From positions 186,001-250,000 of the forward strand of contig CALYLW010000315.1 of assembly GCA_944989445.1 (NCBI GenBank): 64,000 bases of DNA. Reading direction: 5' to 3'. How positions within the stretch are numbered: the stretch's first letter is position 1; every line of letters begins with the position of its first letter. The notes beneath the pieces were generated by a model. It was not told where the DNA came from. It worked only from the letters and a program-made list of their open reading frames with translations, and ran no database searches. Position numbers and translations under genes: made by a program. The stretch comes from Ampullaceana balthica (Eukaryota; Mollusca; Gastropoda; Lymnaeidae). This document shows positions 56,835-64,000 of the stretch, piece after piece.

Positions 56835-57097
56835 CTGATGTAATGTACTGCAGCAACAGTTTATCATCCTAGTTGATGTAATGTACTGTAGCAACAGTTT
56901 ATCATCCTAGTTGATGTAATGTACTGTTGCAACAGTTTATCATCCTATTTGATGTAATGTACTGTAGCAACAGTTTATCATCCCAGTTGATGTATTGTAC
57001 TGTAGCAACAGTTTATCATCCTAGTTGATGTAATGTACTGTAGCAACAGTGTATCATTCTAGTTGATGTAATGTACTGTATCGACAGTTTATCATCC
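56835..57097. repeat. 38-bp tandem repeat, about 6.5 copies
   Basis: The unit is TTTATCATCCTAGTTGATGT followed by AATGTACTGTAGCAACAG. Confidence 0.95.
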
Positions 57098-58240
57098 TTT
57101 TGGTTTCATTCAGGGGTGTAATGATCATCCTGACATCAATTAGAAAATGAATTTAACCTGATATTTTCATTGTTAGTTCTCTTTTGCTGTCTTTTTTTTG
57201 TTGTTGCCAGAGTTACACCCCATTGTTATTGCCAGCGATCTAAATGTAATGCACGATTAGAACATAATAAAATTTATATTTACTAATTTACATATCGTTT
57301 TCTTTTGTTCTGTACATTTTATTTATGTACATCTTTCTCAGCAGACACTTTCTTGGGACATTTCTACAACAAACATGAATAAATGTTATTGTAAACCAAG
57401 TCTCAATCCTGGGTTTCACTTACTCTTCTAAAAAAATATCAACAATTCAAAGCTGATGTGCAACCAGCACCCCAAAAAACTACAATTGTGTCCTATAAAA
57501 TCCCATTTTATCAATTAAAATTAAACTGTACACATCTAATGTGACACAAAATGACGTCATTTACTACAGAAAATATAATATTAAGTAAGTAATTAAGAAC
57601 GAAAGCAATATACATAATTTGGAATCTCTGTCACGTCTGTAGTGTCTGTCCGTGACGCTATGCGAGGTAACTCCCGATAAAAAAATATATATAGAAGTAA
57701 AAATGTTGATTTGAAAATTAACAAAATGTGTCTCTCGCCATAAAATATTGTGACGTGACGTCATTATTTGAGCTTTTATTAATGTGTGAAGGGAACGAAG
57801 TAAAAAGAGCCATTTTTTATGGGATGTGATTAATATTATTATTACTTTTTGAATTAAATTACTGTTTCTGTGTATGTGTCCCTGTCAATTTTACGTACGT
57901 AATTATAAATGTAATTTTCTATATTAATATATAACATTCGTTTTTCGGTTTATGAAATTTACAATTGGTTGTTGTTTGGTTGTCAAGTTTCGATGCGTTT
58001 TGAACTACAAAGCCATTATTTATTACTGCAAATGAAATTTGCCAACGTATGCTTCAGTTTAGCGTTTGTTTTTCTTTTATACACTTTGAGATTGCATATT
58101 TGTATGTTTAAAAAAATAACATATTTAAAAATCGGACTCCTCCCCACAATAGTTTTTTTTTAATTATTATTTACATGTAATATTTTAATGCGTCTTAGAC
58201 TAATTTGGAATTTTAAAAAATCTTTGCTTTCAATAAAGAA
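57098..58240. other. No gene recognised
   Basis: AT-rich with two isolated TGACGTCA sites (57552 and 57757). No exon or mobile-element end identified. Confidence 0.35.
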
Positions 58241-58785
58241 CTGGAAGGGGTGCTGACTTGACAATAATTAAAACGTTTATTACAATTCCTAAAACGTGTA
58301 TATTAAATTTTATATACGATTACCTGTTGATACTTTAATATTTTCTTTTATCCAGTTATTAACTTTACTTCAAAGGTTTCGTGCAAAATAAATAGTTTGT
58401 TGTTATTCATATTTGCAAATAGTTACAATTTTTTATTTACATGTTTTTGATAATGTAAAGGTAATAATGTATGGACCAATGGGCGCATAAACTGACAAGT
58501 CATAATAGATCTTGAAAAGGTGCCGACTTGACAATAATGAAAACGTTTATGTGAATTACTAACACGTTTATATTAAATTGTAAATATCATTAAAAGTTGA
58601 TAATTTAATCTTTTCTGTTATCCTGTGACAAACTTTGCTTACTACGTTTCATGCAAAATGAATAGTTCTTTGTTATTAACATGTGTAAAAATTACATTTT
58701 ATTTTTTACATGTTTTGGTAATGTTGTGGTAATAATGAATGGACAAATGGGCGAATAAACTGACAAGTCATAATCATCAAGCTTA
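58241..58785. repeat. 270-bp tandem duplication, diverged
   Basis: TGCTGACTTGACAATAAT at 58251 and TGCCGACTTGACAATAAT at 58521 start parallel copies, both ending ATAAACTGACAAGTCATAAT. Many scattered differences and small indels show the duplication is old. Confidence 0.9.
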
Positions 58786-58969
58786 AACTGCTTCAAATCA
58801 CAGATGTGCTTGATGTGATCACTTCACAGTCACATAATTTATTTTTAACGCACTGTGCTGTATTATTAGTGCACTCATAATTGGTGCGTACTATTCATTG
58901 CAGCAAGTTAACGTCCGGCTGACTCCCCAGCAATATTTGTTAATACTTCGAACTTCAAACTTCTTTGCT

Positions 58970-59042
58970 GTAGTACCACCTTATGCTGTGTGTCATTTAC
59001 TATGCATTACCACCTTATGCTGTGTGTAATTCACTATGCATT
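58970..59042. repeat. 35-bp duplication
   Basis: TACCACCTTATGCTGTGTGT and ACTATGCAT occur twice in tandem. Confidence 0.8.
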
Positions 59043-59142
59043 AACTATTATCCTGATTATATCATTATTATTCATGCAAACTTATATAACGCGAAGCCTA
59101 AGCTTGGAGGTTTTCTCATAACACATATATATAATCAAAATA

Positions 59143-59463
59143 TATACTCTGCTACGTCCGTTCGTAACGCTAGCTTTTAGAAAGCACACCGCTAAAAAAA
59201 ATAGCCTTGAAAAAAATACTGCCAAAAAAAAATAAAAAATAAAAAATTAAAAATTAAAAATTAAATTAAAAAAAATAAAAAGTTTTTTAAACGTCCGCAT
59301 AAAATTGTTCAATATGAAAAAGAGATTTAATTTTTCTCTCTTGGTCTCTACATTTTCTGATTATTTACTATGCGGCTTTCAGGCAAAAGGGAGAATTACA
59401 AAAACTGAAATAGGCCTATATTCATTTTGAAAACTTCCCTCACTTTTGACGGGTAACACACTA

Positions 59464-59464
<1 letters not shown>
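59143..59464 (+). mobile_element. Helitron-like family H2, copy 3
   Basis: It starts near ACGTCCGTTCGTAACGCTAG and ends CACTTTTGACGGGTAACACA CTAG, followed by T at 59465. One hairpin arm is decayed (CCCTCA for CCGTCA). It is related in inverse orientation to 59711-60005. Confidence 0.6.

Positions 59465-59547
<83 letters not shown>
59464..59547. repeat. (TA)n microsatellite between two inverted H2 copies
   Basis: About 40 TA units with one interruption (TAAATA). Confidence 0.95.
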
Positions 59548-59549
<2 letters not shown>

Positions 59550-59710
59550 CAGTATTTAAAATAACATATTGGTGGAATAAATGTGTAGCATTTGAGGGCA
59601 GAACCTATTTCTCTTTAAGATTCTTATGACAGTCATGAAATGTTTTAATTGAATGAAAATGTTGTCAAATAACTGTAACAGATGGACAATTATCACATCT
59701 TATTTCTAGA

Positions 59711-60005
59711 CTGGTGTATTACCCGTCAAAACTGACGGAAGTTTTCAAAATAAATATATTTCAGCTGAAATTTATAATTTATGATTTTAGTATAGTTTTC
59801 ATAATTGTCCCTTTTGCCTGAAAGCCGTAGAGTAAATCATTATAAAATATAGGGGCAACAAGAGAAAAAATAAATATGTTTTTCACATTGAAAAATTTTA
59901 TGCGGACGTTCGAAAAGAGTTATTTTTGGTGCCTTTTGTTTTTTAACGGTGCGCTGCTTTCCAAAATTAGTAGCGTTACGAACGGACATGCATAGCAAAT
60001 TATGT
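59711..60005 (-). mobile_element. Helitron-like family H2, copy 4
   Basis: On the minus strand it ends CCGTCAGTTTTGACGG, GTAATACA, CCAG, so the terminal CTAG has mutated to CCAG. The other end has ATGTCCGTTCGTAACGCTAC. The interior matches copy 3 (TTTTATGCGGACGTTCG, CTTTCAGGCAAAAGG). Confidence 0.6.
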
Positions 60006-60451
60006 ATATTGACAATGTGAAACTATCTCTTGTCTTCAAATAAAATTATTGTTGAAAATAATAGTTACATTTGTTGTGCGTACACGAATTTAGGGTCTCC
60101 TTAGAATGCACGAATATGTTTTATCTAAAATTAATAATTAAACTTGAAGCTATTGGGGGAGGGGGGAAATCAAATGTTGACTTTACAATAAGCACTTTTA
60201 AAAAAAAAGATTTTCCTTTACGGCATAGTGTTTGTTTAAATGGATACTCTATGACAAGGGTTTCTAAAGTCCGTAGCCTTGTCTTAAATAATTCATTGAC
60301 TGACGTATTGTTTTGTAACAACATTATATTTATAGGAAAAGTCGAAATTGTATACTGTTTTAAGTACGTCAAATGATGGCGAAAATCGATGACGAAAATC
60401 GATGACGTTTTATTAATTTTTTTACAACGTGGAAATGGATTTTTAATAATA
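60006..60451. other. No gene recognised
   Basis: AT-rich. The sequence near 60390 repeats GATGACGAAAATCGATGACG. No exon was found. Confidence 0.35.
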
Positions 60452-61017
60452 AAAAACCCGTAAAAAACAAGTGTTTAGTATAGATCCTTTCTATACGAGA
60501 CATAACTAAAATAATGTTCATTATAAAACGCATCGCACGACAATCCAAAAATCCAAAATTTTCGTTGTCTCAAATATATAGAGGATTTATAGTAAAAAAA
60601 ACTTCTACAGTCTGCCTGCTAAATTTCGGCTCGATTTGATCACGGTAAAAGGGTTGTAAAATATGTTTAACAAAGTGCGCATCGCGAGACAGATTAGCAA
60701 TTGATAGAATTTACATTTACAGATCGGGAATATATTTTTAAAAAGTATCGTTAATATAATACGCACCGCGACACTCTAGCACAAAAAATAACATGCTACA
60801 TAGAGATAAATAGAGATAATCTAAAAATTCATTAATTTAATTACATTACATTCGATCGATCTGAAATTTTGATACATCATTTTTATCATCTGCACGAGTC
60901 TGCCTGCCAAATTTCAGCTCACTAGCTTACGAGGAAGTGGGTTAAAAATCGATCCAAAGTTTTTTCGGCATTCAAACACTTAAGCAGACGCCACGAGTTA
61001 ATATAAGGGATTTAAAA
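60452..61017 (-). repeat. Dispersed family R, copy E
   Basis: It begins AAAACCCGTAAAAAACAAGT and ends GAGTTAATATAAGGGATTTA in plus coordinates. It contains CGATCGATCTGAAATTTTGA and is colinear with copy B, including an extra middle block (ATAATACGCACCGCGACNCT) absent from copies A and D. Confidence 0.8.
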
Positions 61018-61059
61018 ACCCGGAGATGTTATGTGTTGTTAAGTGATGAAAATTGTTGA

Positions 61060-62395
61060 AAATATCTGTCCCGAAAAAAAAGCAGGAGTTTGCTTAGCTG
61101 TCACGAAACACTTTGACTTGCAGAAATGAAGAAATCTCATCTGACATTAAGAGACAATTAGAGGCAAAAGCAGAAAAAATTGACTTTTCTTCGATAGCCT
61201 GTAATGAAAGCACTGATGCATCCGACACTGCCCAACTTCATATTTTTTAAAGAGAAGATAATGATGGCATGTGTGTGAGTGAAGAATTACTTGACCTTCA
61301 GAGTCTTAAAGACCAAACAAAGGGAAGATATTTATTTGTTTCCGTTCGTTCTGCTTTAAATGACATTAAACAATCATGGAAAAAAATATCTTGAATTATT
61401 ACTGATGGTGCATCTGCCATGATTGGTGAGCATAGGGAGACATCTAGGGAGAATACGGAGATGTTGTGTGTCACAATGGTGTAAGATGGCTTAGTTGGGG
61501 GACAGCACTTCAGCGCTACTACGCACTCGAAAAAGAAATTGGGGAAACTAATGGAGGATAAGGAACAACCAATTCCAGAACTATCTGATACTGCTTGGCT
61601 GGCAGATTTTAAATTTTTTGTTGTATGACAAGACATCTGAACGTTCTTAAATCTTTAAGGGCACAATGCAGTGGTAAGCCAATTATATTCACATATCAGG
61701 GCCTTTGGGGACAAACTGTAACTTTTTCAAAGGCAACTGTATCAAATGCAGCCTAATACAATACATTTCCCCTCACTACAGGAAATCATGACACGTTTTC
61801 CAAAAGGAAGCTTCAGTGAGCAAATGCAGAGTTATGTTGCAGATATCACATCCCTGGCTGGTGAATTTCAAAGACGCTTTCGGGACTTTGCAAATATTGA
61901 AAAGGAAATCATGTGGGTTTTTTTTCTAAATCTTTCTCTGTTGAACTTGATAAAGCTACAGGCAATCTGCAGCTGGAACTCATTGAGTTGCAAAGTGATG
62001 ATGAATTTCGCAGGAGACAACAACAGCTTTCTCTCATTGTCTTTAACCGTCAGCTGAATAAAGAGAGATTCCAAGAGACCCGAACATTTTCTAAAAAAAA
62101 TGCTCAGCTTGTTTGGCTTTAGAAGAAATTTTCAGTTATAAATTTTAACAAGAACCGTGTGAGGACGAGAATAAGTGATTTTAACCAGCGTGATATCATA
62201 CGTATCAAAACCAGTGGCATTGAATATGACCTCACCTATTTACTGCATTCCAGATCTCAGTTTCACCCTTCACATTAAAATTTTGCAATAAAAACTTCTC
62301 AATGTATGTCCTTTTTGTTTATTATTTTAATCCGCCCCCGGATATCTTTACTTCGACGAATATGGCCCACCATGCTAAAAGTTTGGACGCCCCTG
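61060..62395 (+). pseudogene. hAT transposase pseudogene (GTF2IRD2/Charlie-type) with its 3' terminus
   Basis: Fragments in order: ISSDIKRQLEAKAEKIDFSS, IACNESTDASDTAQLHIF (usual DESTD, here NESTD), ITDGASAMIGEH, RWLSWGTALQRYYALEKEIG, MTRHLNVLKSLRAQCSGKPI, VELDKATGNLQLELIELQSD and RTRISDFNQRDIIRI with GIEYDLTYLLHSRSQFHPSH. The last is the hAT dimerisation end. At least four frameshifts or stops occur. The protein N-terminus and 5' end are missing. The 3' terminus, inverted, is CAGGGGCGTCCAAACTTTTA, ending at 62395. AATAAA lies at 62288. The second matching 8-mer was not found because the left end is gone. Confidence 0.85.
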
Positions 62396-62544
62396 CTCTA
62401 TGACATTGAACACCGGGTTTATTACGTTCGGTTCAATCTTTACAGAGGTTTGGGGTTCAATCTTATGCAGGTTCGGTCCTATTTCTATTTCTGTCTATAC
62501 ACCATCTTTAAAATATTTTGCTTGGTTTAACATTAATATTACAA

Positions 62545-62640
62545 GCAGACAGATGGACAGACAGACAGACGCGCGGACAGACGGATGATTGGTGGGTCAC
62601 TGGATAGTAGATGGACAGACAAACAGCAAGACCAACCACA
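62545..62640. repeat. Degenerate (GACA)n
   Basis: AGATGGACAGACAGACAGAC and GACAGACGGATG repeats. Confidence 0.7.
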
Positions 62641-62759
62641 GACAATTATTAATAGATGATGGGTGGTTGGGTGAGCAAGTAAACGACTGCTAAATGAACC
62701 AAACATTTGAAGTCAGACTTTTCTAAGCATTAATCTGGGTTTGACTTTGTGCCTTATGC

Positions 62760-62858
62760 AACAACTACCTAACTACCTGGCTATATTACTTACACAACTA
62801 CCTAACTACCTGGCTATATGACTTACACAACTACCTAACTACCTGGCATTATGACTCA
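62760..62858. repeat. 33-bp tandem repeat, 3 copies
   Basis: The unit is ACAACTACCTAACTACCTGG followed by CTATATGACTTAC. Confidence 0.9.
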
Positions 62859-62865
62859 GGGCCGG

Positions 62866-62960
62866 CCTTAGGGCAAGGCGAACCAGGCAAACGCCTTGGG
62901 CTCCGCGCTTTTCAGGGCCCCGCGCTTTGACTAAAAGTTTTTTTTACTACTTTGTTAAAT
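62866..62960 (+). mobile_element. Possible DNA-transposon end
   Basis: CAGGGCCGGCCTTAGGGCAA, then GGCCCCGCGCTTT, resembles a common GC-rich element terminus. The opposite end and target duplication were not found. Confidence 0.35.
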
Positions 62961-63760
62961 TTTAAACCTTTTACATAATACTTGTTTTTTCTAACAACGG
63001 TATCAAGAATATTTTATATTTAGTTTTCAAGATAAAATATTTAGAAAAAATGCGTCCAAATATAATAAAATATTAAAATCACCCTAAATCCTAAATCAAA
63101 AGTATTTTTCCTAGAGCATTTTAATAAAAATTTATGCATTCAGGAGAACATTTTAAATACGAAAACGCAATTTTTAGGCTTTAACTAGCTATGGTAAGTG
63201 AAAAAAATTAGATCCCATATTTAAGGACAATTTCGATTTAAGGACACCCTACGGTCTCCATTAGGCCCCTTATGGGGGCTAGGTGTATATTTTAAATTAT
63301 GACATGTTTTACAGTCTTACCCTTATTTAACATGTAACTGTAACATGTAACTGTAATATGTTACTGTACATCAATTTGCACGTTGTAAGTGTCACACTTG
63401 GCCATAAATACTATTACAATCTCTATGCCGCAATGCGATATTTTACCGTATTTATGGACAACAACTGTTTGATTTCTTACTGATAAAATTGGGCTTAGAT
63501 GTTTCTGATATCCGTTTTCAAGGATACGGAAACGGTGCGGACATAAAGGGGCATAAGTCAGGCGGACATGCTCGTCTTTTACAATTAAATCTTGGGCATT
63601 TTTTACCCCTTGTACCTGTCACAGTTACAACTTGCTGCTGCTTTGTGATATGGCAAAAACTTGTTCTGATGCAATGACGTTTTTGGTATACTTCAAATCT
63701 GTTTTATTTTATACTTCAACAAATCAGTTTTATTTTATGCTTCAACAAAGCGAAGAGTTA
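62961..63760. other. No gene recognised
   Basis: AT-rich, with three short ACATGTAACTGTA repeats at 63330-63370. Confidence 0.35.
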
Positions 63761-63764
63761 TCCT

Positions 63765-64000
63765 TTCCAAGTATGTTCGAAATATTTATGTGAAACCACT
63801 TTGTGAAACGAGAATAAAAAGCAGTGTGGAAAGTGGAAATTTGGTTCTGTATCAAGCAGAAGAAATCTATTATGCACTTTTCGAAGTTGCCGAGCAAATT
63901 TGTGATCCAAATGCTTGAAGTAAAGCAGTCATTGTGCAAACAACTTAAGAACTTAAATTTAATTGTTTCACTTGCTTTTTGGTACGATATATTGTTCCAA
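63765..64000 (+). pseudogene. hAT transposase fragment of the TTF/DUF4371 (ZMYM1-like) type, runs off the edge
   Basis: One frame gives KYVRNIYVKPLCETR then LVLYQAEEIYYALFEVAEQI. Another gives LEVKQSLCKQLKNLNLIVSL and AFWYDILF. Together they follow the order LKPLSETRWESR, RYQ..EIYDALYEIA and WYDILF known in this family. The WES of RWESR is lost, and there is a stop and a frameshift near 63918. The rest would lie to the right. Confidence 0.75.

Overview
This is an animal nuclear genome segment, not a bacterial or organellar one. Two spliced genes have GT-AG introns, the DNA is AT-rich, and most of the rest is transposon relics, SINE/LINE copies and minisatellites. The protein matches and repeat style suggest an invertebrate, possibly a mollusc. 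That placement is an inference and was not tested by any search.

Genes. Two conserved genes point away from each other. (1) On the minus strand, the first three coding exons of a hyccin/FAM126 orthologue (PI4KA-complex subunit) lie at 29953-30054, 28756-28863 and 12557-12691. The last intron is about 16 kb, and the rest of the gene was not found, so it presumably lies left of position 1. (2) On the plus strand, a complete four-exon gene for mitochondrial ribosomal protein uL10m (MRPL10) spans 46130-48922 and encodes 249 residues. Nothing else reads as an intact gene. Three other exon-like stretches (11683-11848 minus, 18603-18790 plus, 47940-48492) are uncertain.

Layout. 1-6350: a 36-bp array, then about 5.7 kb (about 146 copies) of a purine-rich 39-bp satellite. 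6.4-12.5 kb: mostly unique DNA, a 41-bp and a 43-bp array, a broken hAT transposase and a TG microsatellite. 12.5-28.8 kb: the long hyccin intron, with a dispersed family R, a 259-bp hAT MITE, a SINE and many minisatellites. 30.2-35 kb: a pogo-like element with an AT-rich MITE nested in it, then a Helitron-like element containing a 14-copy higher-order array. 35.5-40.5 kb: a SINE and a Ginger-like element (KRBA2-type integrase) containing a LINE fragment and a hAT MITE, then a LINE 3' end. 40.5-46 kb: hairpins, a hAT-like element and a recurring 18-bp palindrome. 46-49 kb: MRPL10, with a MITE a few bases past its first splice donor. 49-64 kb: more minisatellites, Helitron-like copies with 3' hairpins, a SINE and a LINE end tail to tail, a hAT transposase pseudogene, and a second hAT transposase fragment running off the right edge.

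The genes do not form an operon or pathway. The main interest is in repeat biology: a trimeric higher-order array inside a Helitron-like element, a MITE next to a splice donor, a SINE and LINE sharing a 3' tail, and an unusually dense set of unrelated 31-45 bp minisatellites. All calls come from reading the sequence by eye; no database search was run.
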